Below, piece after piece: positions 17,802-27,098 of a stretch of 64,000 nt of DNA. The notes beneath the pieces are model-generated. The model was not told where the DNA came from, did not search any database, and saw only the letters and a list, made by a program, of their open reading frames with translations. Within the stretch, counting starts at the first letter, position 1, and each line of letters starts with the position of its first letter. The position numbers were made by a program, and so were the translations under genes. The stretch comes from Natrinema salifodinae (GTDB lineage Archaea; Halobacteriota; Halobacteria; Halobacteriales; Natrialbaceae), in the NCBI RefSeq assembly GCF_900110455.1, contig NZ_FOIS01000004.1, positions 496,001 through 560,000 of the forward strand, given 5' to 3'.

Positions 17802-18302
17802 TCAGGCGTTCAGTCGCCAGAGTTCGAAATTGAGCACCGCCGCGAAGGTGATCCACGCGAGATACGGCACGAGGAGCGCCGCGGCGCGGCGATCGACCCG
17901 ACGGAAGGCGACGACAGTTGCCGCGACGAGGAGCCAGAGGACGATGACAATCCCGAGCGCGAGCAACGGCGCCTCGAGCGCGAAGAATGCCGGCGTCCAG
18001 GCGACGTTGAACAGCATCTGGACGGCGAACAGTCCCAGCGCCAGGCGGCGGCCGTCGGCGTCGCTTCGCCAGGCGAGCCACAGCGCGATCCCGAGCAGGG
18101 TAAAGAGCAGCGTCCAGACGACCGGGAACGCGAGGTCGGGCGGGTAGAACCACGGTTTCTCGAGCGCGCGGAATCACGGCGTATCGGGTGAGGCGACGGC
18201 GCTGGGCGCCGCGCCGACGAGGTTGACGAGGGCGACGAACCCGATCGCGGTGAGGATCGACCCGGCGTCCGGTCGGCGGTCGGTGAGCGTTCCGGTTTCC
18301 AT
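17802..18302 (-). pseudogene. TspO/MBR (tryptophan-rich sensory) protein gene with one in-frame stop
   Basis: Reading from the ATG at 18302 gives METGTLTDRRPDAGSIL, a hydrophobic helix, then TP and a TGA at codon 43 (bases 18174-18176). The same frame then continues FRALEKPWFYPPDLAF and runs without interruption to 17802. These are the classic TspO motifs, including the LFNVAWTPAFF and PYLAWITFAAVLNFELW segments. The expected residue at the stop is tryptophan (TPWFRALEKPWFYPP), so one TGG-to-TGA change accounts for it. TspO is a five-helix porphyrin/tetrapyrrole-binding membrane protein. Internal restart could yield a truncated protein. A sequencing error is the main alternative. Confidence 0.8.
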
Positions 18303-18459
18303 ACCGCCGATAGGACGCCAGCGGACTTATACCGGTGACCGCCGGGCGCGAACGAACTGCCCGGAGCCGCGCAAACGCGATCGATCGGCCGCCCGTCCGA
18401 CGTTTCACTTTCACCGCGATACGCGAACCCTTATTCACAGCCGGGATGAACGCCCCGTA

Positions 18460-20985
18460 ATGGCAGCGACGGACGAGGACGCGGAGCCGCCGTCTATCGA
18501 GCATCCGCTACTCGAACCCGACTTTCTCGAGCGACGACTCTACCAGCTGAAACTCGCGGGCACGGCCGCGAACGACCACACCCTCGTCTGTCTCCCCACC
18601 GGGCTGGGGAAGACGACGGTCAGCCTGCTGGTCACCGCACGCCGGCTCGAGGAGGCCGGCGGGAAGTCGCTGATGCTCGCCCCGACGAAGCCCCTCGTCC
18701 AGCAGCACGCGGACTTCTACCGGGAGGCACTGCAGATCCCCGACGAGGAGATCGTCGTCTTCACCGGCGACGTCAGCCCCGACGAGCGGGCCGCCCTCTG
18801 GGAGGAGTCGACCGTGGTGATGGCCACCCCGCAGGTGATCGAGAACGACCTGGTCGGGAGCCGGATCTCGCTATCCGACGTCACCCACTGCACCTTCGAC
18901 GAGTGCCATCGCGCGACCGGCGACTACGCCTACAACTACATCGCCGAGCGCTACCACGAAGACGCTCGCGAGCCGCTCGTGACCGGCATGAGCGCCTCGC
19001 CCGGCGGCGACGAGGAGGCCATCCTCGAAGTCTGCGAGAACCTCGGCATTCACGAGGTCGAGGTGATGACCGAGGAGGACGCCGACGTCGACGAGTTCAC
19101 CCACGACACCGAGGTCGAGTGGGAGCGCATCGACCTCCCCGAGGAAGTCCTCGAGATCCGGGACGCGTTAAACGACGTCATCAAGGAACGCCTCGAGAAG
19201 CTCAAAGAGTTGGGCGTGGCGAGTTCGACCCAACCCGACCAGTCCCAGAAGGACCTGAACCGGATGCGGGCCGAACTCCAGCAGCTGATCAACAACGACC
19301 AGTCCGAGGGGTTCGAGGGGATGTCGATCCACGCCGAGGTGATGAAGCTCCGCCAGGCCGTCACGCTCGTCGAGACCCAGAGCGTCGAAGCGGTCCGGCG
19401 ATACTTCGAGCGCCAGCGCAACCAGGCGCGCTCCTCGGGCGCGTCGAAGGCGAGCCAGCGGATGGTCTCGGACCCGCGGGTCCGCGAGGCGATGCGGAAG
19501 GCCGAGAACTTCGACGAGATTCATCCCAAGTACCGCAAGACCAGGATGCTGCTCGCCGAGACGCTCGGGCTCGAGGGCGGCGAGCGCGTGATCGTCTTCA
19601 CGGAGTCGCGGGACACGGCCGAGGCGCTGACGGACTTCCTCGCGGAGAGCGTCGACGCGAAGCGGTTCGTCGGTCAGGGCGACCGCGAGGGCTCCGACGG
19701 GATGACCCAGAAAGAACAGCAGGAGGTCTTAGACGAATTCCGCGCCGGGGAGTTCGAGGTGCTCGTCTCGACGTCGGTCGCCGAGGAGGGACTAGACGTA
19801 CCCGAGGTCGACCTGGTGCTGTTCTACGAGCCGGTCCCGACCGCGATTCGCTCGATCCAGCGGAAGGGCCGGACGGGACGCCAGTCTGAGGGTCGAGTCG
19901 TCGTCCTCATGGCCGAGGACACCCGCGACGAGGCCTACTTCTGGATCTCCCGGCGCCGCGAGAAGGAGATGGAGTCGGAGCTACGCGACTTGAAGGGGAT
20001 GGCCGACGACCTCGAGGAAGAACTGGACGACTCCCAGCAGTCGCTGGCGGACTTCGAGGGCGAGGACGCCGACGGGAAGCGCGACGTGAAAGTGAACGAG
20101 AAAGGCGCCGATTCCGGTGACGTCGGCGATTCCTCCAGTGGAAGTGAAGGGGGTTCGACACGGTCGGGACTGCGTGACTTTACCGAATCGGAGACGGACG
20201 AGGACGGGGACGGAGACGAGAACGCGCCAGGCGACGAACCGACTGCGGGCGGAGACGACGACGCGGGCACGGATGGGGACGGGAGCAGCGACACTGAGTC
20301 CGTCGAGACCCACGAACCCCACGCCGAGGGCGAGGCCGTCGAGATCGTCGCCGACCAGCGGGAGATGGACGCCAACATCGCCCGCGACCTCTCGCGGCGC
20401 GAGGAGATGGAGGTTCGCCTCGAGACGCTCGACGTCGGCGACTACATCTGCTCGGACCGCGTCGTCGTCGAGCGCAAGTCCGTCGCTGACTTCGTCGACT
20501 CCCTGGTCGGCGGCGACCGGTCGATCTTCGACCAGGTCGGTGCGATGGCCCGCCACTACTCGCGGCCGATCGTGATCGTCGAGGGAGACGGACTGTACGA
20601 ACAGCGAGACATTCACCCGAACGCGGTCCGCGGGGCGCTCTCGAGCCTCGCGGTCGACTTCGGCGCGAGCGTGCTGCGGACCGAGAGCGAGGCCGACACG
20701 ACCGACCTCCTGGCGGTGATCGCCGGCCGGGAACAGGACCTCTCGGACAGGGAGGTGTCGGTCCACGGCGAGAAGGGCAGCAAGACCTTGAGCGAACAGC
20801 AGGAGTACGTCGTCGCCTCGATCGCCGAAATCGGTCCCGTCACCGCGCGCTCGTTGCTCGAGGAGTTCGGGACGGTCGAAGCCGTAATGATCGCGACCGA
20901 AGACGAGTTGCAGGACGCCGACGGCGTCGGGCAGGTGACCGCCGAGCGGATCCGGGACGTCGTCGGGAGCGACTACGCTGGATAG
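18460..20985 (+). CDS. hef: Hef-type helicase/nuclease (FANCM-XPF family)
   Basis: 841 residues from MAATDEDAEPPSIEHPLLEP. N-terminal SF2 helicase: Walker A PTGLGKTT (lysine 51), motif II DECH in TFDECHRATGDYAYNYIAERY, then motifs V/VI in SVAEEGLDVPEVDLVLFYEP and QRKGRTGRQ. After an acidic Gly/Ser linker (about residues 535-625) comes an ERCC4 nuclease domain with VERKSVADFVDSLV (V-E-R-K catalytic motif), followed by helix-hairpin-helix repeats near the C-terminus. Hef unwinds and cleaves forked and flap DNA at stalled replication forks. TATA-like cttattca sits 27 nt upstream, supporting this start over longer frames from 18223. Linker length and charge are typical of halophiles. Confidence 0.96.
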   Translation: MAATDEDAEPPSIEHPLLEPDFLERRLYQLKLAGTAANDHTLVCLPTGLGKTTVSLLVTARRLEEAGGKSLMLAPTKPLVQQHADFYREALQIPDEEIVVFTGDVSPDERAALWEESTVVMATPQVIENDLVGSRISLSDVTHCTFDECHRATGDYAYNYIAERYHEDAREPLVTGMSASPGGDEEAILEVCENLGIHEVEVMTEEDADVDEFTHDTEVEWERIDLPEEVLEIRDALNDVIKERLEKLKELGVASSTQPDQSQKDLNRMRAELQQLINNDQSEGFEGMSIHAEVMKLRQAVTLVETQSVEAVRRYFERQRNQARSSGASKASQRMVSDPRVREAMRKAENFDEIHPKYRKTRMLLAETLGLEGGERVIVFTESRDTAEALTDFLAESVDAKRFVGQGDREGSDGMTQKEQQEVLDEFRAGEFEVLVSTSVAEEGLDVPEVDLVLFYEPVPTAIRSIQRKGRTGRQSEGRVVVLMAEDTRDEAYFWISRRREKEMESELRDLKGMADDLEEELDDSQQSLADFEGEDADGKRDVKVNEKGADSGDVGDSSSGSEGGSTRSGLRDFTESETDEDGDGDENAPGDEPTAGGDDDAGTDGDGSSDTESVETHEPHAEGEAVEIVADQREMDANIARDLSRREEMEVRLETLDVGDYICSDRVVVERKSVADFVDSLVGGDRSIFDQVGAMARHYSRPIVIVEGDGLYEQRDIHPNAVRGALSSLAVDFGASVLRTESEADTTDLLAVIAGREQDLSDREVSVHGEKGSKTLSEQQEYVVASIAEIGPVTARSLLEEFGTVEAVMIATEDELQDADGVGQVTAERIRDVVGSDYAG

Positions 20986-21032
20986 GTCGCTCCCGGTCCC
21001 ATGTCGGGAGTCGATCGTGACGGTCCCAGTTC

Positions 21033-21818
21033 TCAGCGAAGCGTCGACAGCGTCTCGCCAGCCTCGCGGGCCGCTTCGAGACACTCCTTCGCGTAGCGCG
21101 GATCGTCCGTCGCGGCGGCTTCTTCGGCGAACTTCTCGAGGGTCCGGACGAGCGCGTCGCGGGCGGTCTCGAGGTCGCCGTCGACCGACGGCGGACTCGA
21201 CGCGGGGGCGCGACGAGCGGAACGTACGGACCCGCTGTCGGACGAGTCCGACCCGGCGGTCGGCTGTGCTGCCGTCGAGCGCGGCTGCCGATCGACGGTC
21301 GAGTCGCTCGACGCGTTCGCGTCGGCCCGCGAGGGGGTCCCTCGCTCCTCGTTTCGCTGGCCGGTCGCCGAGGTGGGATCGGTCGTCGGCTCGACGTCGA
21401 TTTCGGAGCCCGCCTGGCCGGCGTCCCCCGATCCGGACCCGGACCCGGACTCGGCCTCGGTGACAGCCGTGGAGTCGGTCGGTATGTCGGGATCGGCCTG
21501 GTCGGCGGTCTCAGCGGCGGCGTCGACACCATCGTCGGCCGTCGCGCCCGCCCCCGCTTCCCCGTCCTCGGCCGGCTGGGCCTCGAGATCGGTGCCCTCG
21601 ACGGCATCGGGGTTGCCGTGACAGCTGGGACAGAAGGTGGTGCCGTCCATCTGGAACAGCGGATCGCCGCAGGTGCCGCAGTGGGCGTTGGTCATCGTCG
21701 CGCCCTTGAGCAGCAGATCGCTCATCCGCTGGGTCGCCTGGCGCTCTTCCTTGTCGCGTTCGTACTTCTCGCGGAGTTTCTCGCGCTCGGCTTCCTTGTC
21801 GAAGTCGCTCATGTCCAT
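21033..21818 (-). CDS. Sjogren syndrome/scleroderma autoantigen 1-type zinc-ribbon protein
   Basis: 261 residues from MDMSDFDKEAEREKLREKYE; an ATG two codons later (21812) is an equally good start. A charged N-terminal helix is followed by RMSDLLLKGATMTNAHC, GTCGDPLF and TTFCPSC, i.e. the family signature with two zinc knuckles. About 130 residues of acidic, Ser/Asp/Glu-rich low-complexity sequence follow, and a C-terminal helix (TARDALVRTLEKFAEEAAATDD...CLEAAREAGETLS) closes the protein. The archaeal family function is unknown. The TATA-like AT-rich run at 21839-21847 is about 25 nt upstream of 21818. Confidence 0.85.
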   Translation of the reverse strand: MDMSDFDKEAEREKLREKYERDKEERQATQRMSDLLLKGATMTNAHCGTCGDPLFQMDGTTFCPSCHGNPDAVEGTDLEAQPAEDGEAGAGATADDGVDAAAETADQADPDIPTDSTAVTEAESGSGSGSGDAGQAGSEIDVEPTTDPTSATGQRNEERGTPSRADANASSDSTVDRQPRSTAAQPTAGSDSSDSGSVRSARRAPASSPPSVDGDLETARDALVRTLEKFAEEAAATDDPRYAKECLEAAREAGETLSTLR

Positions 21819-21882
21819 CTAGAGGTGTCGGCCCGTCGAAAAAGCTACGACAGCGGCGGCTCGTGATGCGGGTCGGTCGCGA

Positions 21883-22329
21883 CTACGTCTCGTCGGCCGC
21901 CTCGACCGCGTCGACGGCCGCTTCGGGCGTCTCGACGACCCGAACGCCGGGCACGTCGTGCGTGCCGAGGCCGACGACGGGTCGCTCGAAGATCTGCGCG
22001 AAGCCGATCTCCGAGAGGGTCCCCGCGCTGCCCGCTAGCGCGATCACGGCGTCACCGTTCAGCGGAACGAGGGCGTTCCTGGCGTGGCCCATCCCGGTCG
22101 CGATCGGGACGTCGACGTAGTCGTTGGCCGCCTCGCGGCGCTCGCCGGGTAGAATGCCGATCGTCGTTCCGCCCTCGGCCTTCGCGCCGCGGCAGACCGC
22201 TTCCATCGTCCCGCCGCGGCCGCCGCAGACGACCGTGTGACCGCGAGCGCCGAGTTCGCGACCGACCGCCTCGGCGCGGGCCGCCTGGTCGTCGGTGATC
22301 GTGCCGCCGCCGATGACGCTGACGCGCAT
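21883..22329 (-). CDS. TIGR00725/LOG-like nucleotide-binding protein
   Basis: 148 residues from MRVSVIGGGTITDDQAARAE. Rossmann-like start VIGGG, then HTVVCGGRGGTMEAVCRGA and IALAGSAGTLSEIGFA, which correspond to the PGGxGTxxE-type loop of LOG/lysine-decarboxylase-like proteins, here GSAGTLSE. It is shorter than cytokinin-activating LOG enzymes and fits the TIGR00725 subfamily. Members bind nucleotides or molybdate-like ligands, but a physiological reaction is not established for this branch. It is separated from neighbours by more than 60 nt on both sides, so it is probably monocistronic. Confidence 0.8.
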   Translation of the reverse strand: MRVSVIGGGTITDDQAARAEAVGRELGARGHTVVCGGRGGTMEAVCRGAKAEGGTTIGILPGERREAANDYVDVPIATGMGHARNALVPLNGDAVIALAGSAGTLSEIGFAQIFERPVVGLGTHDVPGVRVVETPEAAVDAVEAADET

Positions 22330-22512
22330 ATCGGAACGTCAACGGCGCCGGCTATGGGCGGTTCGATATCGGCGCGAATCGGTGGGGTCGGGTCGCGGTA
22401 GTCCGGCTCACGGTCTCACCGTTCGACGATCGTCGACACCAACATCGTCAAACCGTCTGAAGCGGGTGGTTTCGACGGATTTAACGCGGGGGCAGGTGCA
22501 CATTTACGTGGT

Positions 22513-23427
22513 ATGACGAAAGTTAGCGTGGTCGGCGCGGCCGGCACGGTCGGGGCCGCCGCAGGCTACAATATCGCGCTTCGGGACATCGCTGACGAAC
22601 TCGTCTTCGTCGATATTCCGGACAAGGAAGACGACACGATCGGCCAGGCCGCCGACGCCAACCACGGCGCGGCCTACGACTCGAACACGACGATCCGGCA
22701 GGGCGGCTACGAGGACACCGCGGGCTCGGACGTCGTCGTCATCACGGCCGGCATCCCGCGCCAGCCTGGCCAGACGCGGATCGACCTGGCGGGCGACAAC
22801 GCGCCCATCATGGAGGACATCGGTTCCTCGATCGCCGAGCACAACGATGACTTCATCACCGTCACGACGTCGAACCCCGTCGACCTGCTCAACCGTCACC
22901 TCTACGAGTCGGGCGACCGGGCCCGAGAGAAAGTGATCGGCTTCGGCGGCCGGCTCGACTCCGCCCGGTTCCGCTACGTCATCTCCGAGCGCTTCGACGC
23001 GCCGGTCAAGAACGTCGAGGCGACGATCCTCGGCGAGCACGGCGACGCCCAGGTTCCCGTCTTCTCGAAGGTCCGCGTCAACGGCCGAGACCTCGAGTTC
23101 GACGAGGACGAGAAGGAGGAACTGCTCGAGGAGCTCCAGACCTCGGCGATGAACGTCATCGAGAAGAAAGGCGCGACCCAGTGGGGGCCGGCGACCGGCG
23201 TCGGGCACATGGTCGAGGCCATCCTGCGCGACACGGGCGAAGTGCTGCCCGCGAGCGTCACGCTCGAGGGCGAGTACGGCCACGAGGACACCGCCTTCGG
23301 CGTTCCCGTCAAGCTCGGCGCGAACGGCGTCGAGGAGATCGTCGAGTGGGACCTGACCGAGTTCGAGCGCAACCAGCTCGGCGAGGCCGCCGAGAAGCTC
23401 TCGGACCAGTACGACGAAATCGCGTAG
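22513..23427 (+). CDS. mdh: Malate dehydrogenase (LDH-like, NAD-dependent)
   Basis: 304 residues from [20 protein letters not shown] with the GxxGxxG nucleotide loop. [17 protein letters not shown] supplies the substrate-binding Arg residues of the mobile loop (Arg, not Gln, at the discriminating position, consistent with malate). SNPVDLL and the catalytic segment [12 protein letters not shown] (active-site His) follow. It closely follows the tetrameric halophilic malate dehydrogenase pattern, with an acidic surface. Reaction: malate to oxaloacetate in the TCA cycle. TATA-like gatttaa lies roughly 30 nt upstream. A T6 tract follows the stop codon and is a plausible terminator. Confidence 0.97.
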   Translation: MTKVSVVGAAGTVGAAAGYNIALRDIADELVFVDIPDKEDDTIGQAADANHGAAYDSNTTIRQGGYEDTAGSDVVVITAGIPRQPGQTRIDLAGDNAPIMEDIGSSIAEHNDDFITVTTSNPVDLLNRHLYESGDRAREKVIGFGGRLDSARFRYVISERFDAPVKNVEATILGEHGDAQVPVFSKVRVNGRDLEFDEDEKEELLEELQTSAMNVIEKKGATQWGPATGVGHMVEAILRDTGEVLPASVTLEGEYGHEDTAFGVPVKLGANGVEEIVEWDLTEFERNQLGEAAEKLSDQYDEIA

Positions 23428-23445
23428 TCGAGTCCGTCGTTCCGG

Positions 23446-23451
23446 TTTTTT
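23446..23451 (+). terminator. T-tract after mdh
   Basis: Six consecutive T residues 19 nt after the mdh stop codon. Archaeal RNA polymerase terminates at such oligo-T tracts, often without a hairpin. Confidence 0.5.
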
Positions 23452-23645
23452 CGCAGTCAACAGTCCAGGGGGTCGGTTCGCACTCGCCGACGGGTCTCGA
23501 TCCGGTCGCGCGTCGACCGTCCAGCGCTCGACCCCCGGAGTGCGTCGCTATCCTTCGAGCAACCGAATCAGCGGCAGTAGAACGATGTCCGTGCGGCTGA
23601 GACGCAGGGGAGAGTCCGAACAAACGAGGATCTCTCAGCAGTTCC

Positions 23646-23891
23646 TCACGGGATCAGCTGTTCGCCGTCGTCGTCGTAGATTTTGATCGCGTCGACAGGG
23701 CAGGTCCGGGCGGCGAACTTTGCGTCGAGTTCCGCGTCCTCGGGCACCTCACGGACGAAGATCCCGTCCTCGACCTCCTCGCTGTCCGCGAGGTCGGCCT
23801 TCCCCGTCGACTTGTTCTCCTCGAAGGCGTCCCATTCGGCGACGCACTGGAACATCCCGATACAGGTGTCCTCGTCGAATTCGACTTTCAT
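23646..23891 (-). CDS. Single-cluster ferredoxin, probably [3Fe-4S]
   Basis: 81 residues from MKVEFDEDTCIGMFQCVAEW. Cysteines are arranged C-x5-C near the N-terminus and one C-P pair in RTCPVDAIKIYDD at the C-terminus. Three ligands with this spacing are typical of [3Fe-4S] ferredoxins, in which the second cysteine of a normal C-x2-C-x2-C set is missing. Between them lies an acidic 30-residue segment. Role: cytoplasmic electron carrier, often partner of cytochromes P450 or other oxidoreductases in haloarchaea. Promoter: a TATA-like gatttacg about 28 nt upstream. No redox partner gene is adjacent. Confidence 0.88.
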   Translation of the reverse strand: MKVEFDEDTCIGMFQCVAEWDAFEENKSTGKADLADSEEVEDGIFVREVPEDAELDAKFAARTCPVDAIKIYDDDGEQLIP

Positions 23892-24117
23892 GGGCGGGGA
23901 TTAGGTCGATCTCCGTAAATCGTTAGCGGTCGTTCGATCCGTGAACCACCGGTCTCGTCTCGCGCGCCGGTGTTTCCACTTCGAATACGAGGACGCGGCC
24001 GGGACGCCGTGGACGGTGAGCACCGTCGCGCCGTCCGACGCCCGCTACAGGGCGGTCCCGACGCGGTCGGAGGGGAAACGAAGACGAAGCCGCGGTGCTG
24101 CGAGCCGGCGAGGCGGT

Positions 24118-25668
24118 CTAGACGTCGTGGACCGAGTGGGGCGCCTCGCGACGGCGACCGGCCCGCGTCGCCGGGGACGGAGCCTCGCCCTCGAGAACAG
24201 CGAGGACGTCCCGATAATCGACGACGCCGTTTCCGTCGACGTCGAGCGCGTCAGTCACGTCGTCGGTGACGGGACCCACGTACTCGAGGGCGAGCGCGGC
24301 GTCGCGACGGCCCTTCGGACCGTTCCTGACGATCTCGCGCTCCCAGGCGCCCCGGTCGTCCTCGGAGACGTCGGCCAGGCGGCCGAACAGCACGAGCGCG
24401 GCGACGGTTACCGAGAGGTCGGTGTGGTGGACCCAGCCGTCGAACGGCTCGACGTCGGGACCGGCGGCCATGACCGTCTGGGCCGGGCCGGTGTGGACGT
24501 CCGAGGCCCACGCGACGCCGAGGTGCTCCGAGAGGACCGCCCCTAACTCGTTCGAGAGCGCGTAGGGGTCGTCGGCACCCACGACGTCCTCGATGCGCGC
24601 GACGTCCTCGTCGGTGAGGTCGACGTCGACGCGTTCCTCGACCGCGTCGCGAACCGGGACGCCGTCCTCGATGGTCTCGGCGATGGCCGCGTTGCTCGCC
24701 CGCGCGTTCCGGATCGCCTCGACGTCGATCGGCGATCCGTAGTCGCTGCCGGTCGCCAGGCCGCCCGTCTCGTGGTCGGAGGCGACGACGACGAGCGTGT
24801 CGTCGCGGTCTTCGACGTAGTCGAGCACCCAGGAGACGACCTCGTCGAACTCCTCGGTCTCGGCGACCGTCGTCTGGACGTCGTTGCCGTGTTCGGCGTG
24901 ATCGATGCGGCCACCCTCGACCATCAGGAAGAAGCCGTCGTCGTTCGCCTCCAGACGGTCGACCGCGGCGGCGGTCATCTCGGGCAGCGAGGGAATCGAC
25001 TCGTCGCGGTCGAGCGTGTAGGGGACGTGGCCGTCGGCGAACAGGCCAAGCAGCCTGTCGCCGCTTGCCGACTCGAGGTCGCTCGCGTCGAACAGCATTT
25101 CGTAGCCCGCGTCCCGCATCCGGTCGAGCAGGTCGTCGTCGAACTCGCGGCGGCCGCCGCCCATGAGCACGTCGACGTCGCTCTCGGCGTACTGTTCGGC
25201 GATCGCCCCCTCCATCCCGCGGTCGGGGACGTGCGAGGCGAAGGCGGCGGGCGTGGCGTGGGTGATCCGCGTCGTCGAGACCAGGCCGGTCGCCTTGCCC
25301 CGCGCCTGCGCGAGTTCGAGCTGGGTCAGCAACGGCAGCGGATCGTCGTCGTCCGCGTCACCGCGGACCGAGAGCTGCCCGTTGTACGCCTTGTGGCCGG
25401 TCGCGAGCGCTGTTCCGGCCGCCGCGGAGTCGGTCACCTCGCCGCTGCGAGAGTTCGTCCGCGTGTAGCCGACGCCGGTCATCGACTGCAGCGACAGGTC
25501 GCCGCAGACGACCGACGTGACTTCGATCGGATCGAACCCCATCCCGTCGCCGATCAGGAAGATTACGTTCTCGACGTCGCCTCCCCGGCGACCGGCGTTC
25601 GATTGCGCGCCGGTCGCGCCGAGCAGTCCGGTCGCACCCAGAGCCGTGACGAATTGCCGTCGTCGCAT
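24118..25668 (-). CDS. phoA: Tat-exported alkaline phosphatase with C-terminal dockerin-like calcium motif
   Basis: 516 residues from MRRRQFVTALGATG, a twin-arginine signal. An alkaline phosphatase domain follows: IFLIGDGMGFDP (metal aspartate 41), EVTDSAAAGTALATGHK (nucleophile Ser 81), VEGGRIDHAEHGND and VVVASDHETGG (metal ligands), and HTGPAQTVMAAGP near the end. It hydrolyses extracellular phosphomonoesters. The last 45 residues contain ALDVDGNGVVDYRDVLAVL, a dockerin/EF-hand-like calcium loop that is unusual on such an enzyme. The longer frame starting at 25803 has no signal peptide, so the ATG at 25668 is chosen. It is divergent from the PiT permease, which suggests joint phosphate-starvation control. 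Confidence 0.95.
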   Translation of the reverse strand: MRRRQFVTALGATGLLGATGAQSNAGRRGGDVENVIFLIGDGMGFDPIEVTSVVCGDLSLQSMTGVGYTRTNSRSGEVTDSAAAGTALATGHKAYNGQLSVRGDADDDDPLPLLTQLELAQARGKATGLVSTTRITHATPAAFASHVPDRGMEGAIAEQYAESDVDVLMGGGRREFDDDLLDRMRDAGYEMLFDASDLESASGDRLLGLFADGHVPYTLDRDESIPSLPEMTAAAVDRLEANDDGFFLMVEGGRIDHAEHGNDVQTTVAETEEFDEVVSWVLDYVEDRDDTLVVVASDHETGGLATGSDYGSPIDVEAIRNARASNAAIAETIEDGVPVRDAVEERVDVDLTDEDVARIEDVVGADDPYALSNELGAVLSEHLGVAWASDVHTGPAQTVMAAGPDVEPFDGWVHHTDLSVTVAALVLFGRLADVSEDDRGAWEREIVRNGPKGRRDAALALEYVGPVTDDVTDALDVDGNGVVDYRDVLAVLEGEAPSPATRAGRRREAPHSVHDV

Positions 25669-25875
25669 AGCGCGTTCGAAGCCCCCACGAACTCGCTTAT
25701 TATTTTTTATGTCGGTTGTTGATAAATCACTGAACGAATCGGGACAGGGAATACTAATCGATGGAGCCGCTGCGAACGAGACGGTACCGGGCCGGGCGAT
25801 CACGGGGCGCTCGAGCGATTCGCGGGCCCGAGACGTTTTTCCAGTCGGTCGTGGAACGAGCGGGTACGAGACCGA

Positions 25876-27084
25876 ATGGTCGCACCGTCGTCCGCGATAC
25901 TCATCGGGACCGCCGTTCTCACCTGTCTGTTCATGGCGTGGGTCCTCGGCGCGAACAGCAACTCGCCGCCGTTCGCCCCCGCGATCGGTGCGAACGCGAT
26001 CTCGACGATGCGGGCGGCGTTCGTCATCGGGGTGCTCGCGGCCGCGGGCGCGCTCATGCAGGGCGGGAGCATCTCCGAGACCGTCGGCGCGGCCCTCATC
26101 GACGGCGTCGCGATCACGCCGCTCGCGGCCACCGCGGGTCTGCTGACGGCGGCGACCTTCATGGCGATCGGCATCTACACGCGGTATCCGATCCCGGCCG
26201 CGTTCGCGACGACCGGCGCGATGGTCGGCGTCGGGCTCTCGCTGGGCGGCGAGCCGGCGATGGCCACCTACCGGCGACTCGCCATCTTCTGGGCACTGGT
26301 GCCGATCATGTCCGGCGGCCTGGCGTACGCGACGGCGACGATCCTGCGACGCGACGACGTCCCGGAGACGCTCGGGGTTCCGCTGTTGGCCGGCGTCGTC
26401 GGCGCGATCGTCGCCAACGTCCGGCTCGGGGTGATCCCCGATCCGACAGCCGATCAGGGGACCCTCGCGAGCTTCGTCGCCAGGCAGTTCGGCGGCGGGC
26501 CGACCGTCGCTGCCGGGGTCGATCTCGGCACCGTTCTCGTGACAATCGGTGCCGGGGCCCTCGTCTTCTCGTGGGTTCGCAAGCGCGTTCTCGTCTCCGT
26601 CGAGTCGGGGATCCGCTCGTTCCTGCTCGTGCTCGGCAGTATCGTCGCCTTCTCCTCGGGGGGCTCGCAGGTCGGGCTCGCGACCGGCCCGCTCGAGAAC
26701 CTCTTTCGTACCCAGCTCGGGTTACCCGGAATCGTCCTGCTCGGGCTCGGGTCAGTCGGCATCCTCGCGGGCGCCTGGATGGGAGCGCCGCGGCTGTTGC
26801 AGGCGACCTCCCGTGAGTACGCCCAACTCGGCGTGCGGCGATCGATCGCGGCGCTGGTACCGGGCTTTATCATCGCGCAGTTGGCTATCGCACTCGGCAT
26901 CCCCATCTCGCTCAACAACATCGTCCTCTCGGGAGTCATCGGCGGCGGCCTGGCCGGGGGCTCGGCCGGCGTCTCGCGGCGCAAGATCGGCGTCACGATC
27001 GCCTTCTGGCTGCTGACCCTCGGGAGTTCGGTCCTCGTCGGCTACGGACTGTACCGACTGCTCGCGACGGCGATCGGCGGCTGA
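25876..27084 (+). CDS. pitA: PiT-family inorganic phosphate permease
   Basis: 402 residues from MVAPSSAILIGTAVLTCLFM. About ten hydrophobic segments form two inverted halves: GANSNSPPFAPAIGANAISTMRAAFVIG in the first and FSSGGSQVGLATGPLENLF in the second match the PiT repeat positions. Family role: cation-coupled uptake of phosphate across the cell membrane. The intracellular loop between halves is short, as in other archaeal members. Its promoter region (25669-25875) is shared with the divergent alkaline phosphatase; together they would release and import phosphate. Sulfate or another anion is possible for this family but less likely in this context. Confidence 0.9.
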   Translation: MVAPSSAILIGTAVLTCLFMAWVLGANSNSPPFAPAIGANAISTMRAAFVIGVLAAAGALMQGGSISETVGAALIDGVAITPLAATAGLLTAATFMAIGIYTRYPIPAAFATTGAMVGVGLSLGGEPAMATYRRLAIFWALVPIMSGGLAYATATILRRDDVPETLGVPLLAGVVGAIVANVRLGVIPDPTADQGTLASFVARQFGGGPTVAAGVDLGTVLVTIGAGALVFSWVRKRVLVSVESGIRSFLLVLGSIVAFSSGGSQVGLATGPLENLFRTQLGLPGIVLLGLGSVGILAGAWMGAPRLLQATSREYAQLGVRRSIAALVPGFIIAQLAIALGIPISLNNIVLSGVIGGGLAGGSAGVSRRKIGVTIAFWLLTLGSSVLVGYGLYRLLATAIGG

Positions 27085-27098
27085 CCCGTGCGAGCGTC

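Noticed and set aside
23941-24117. Protein-like fragment (FEYEDAAGTPWTVSTVA) before the phosphatase gene end
   Set aside because: Short, without matching start or stop context, and no family recognised; kept as intergenic.
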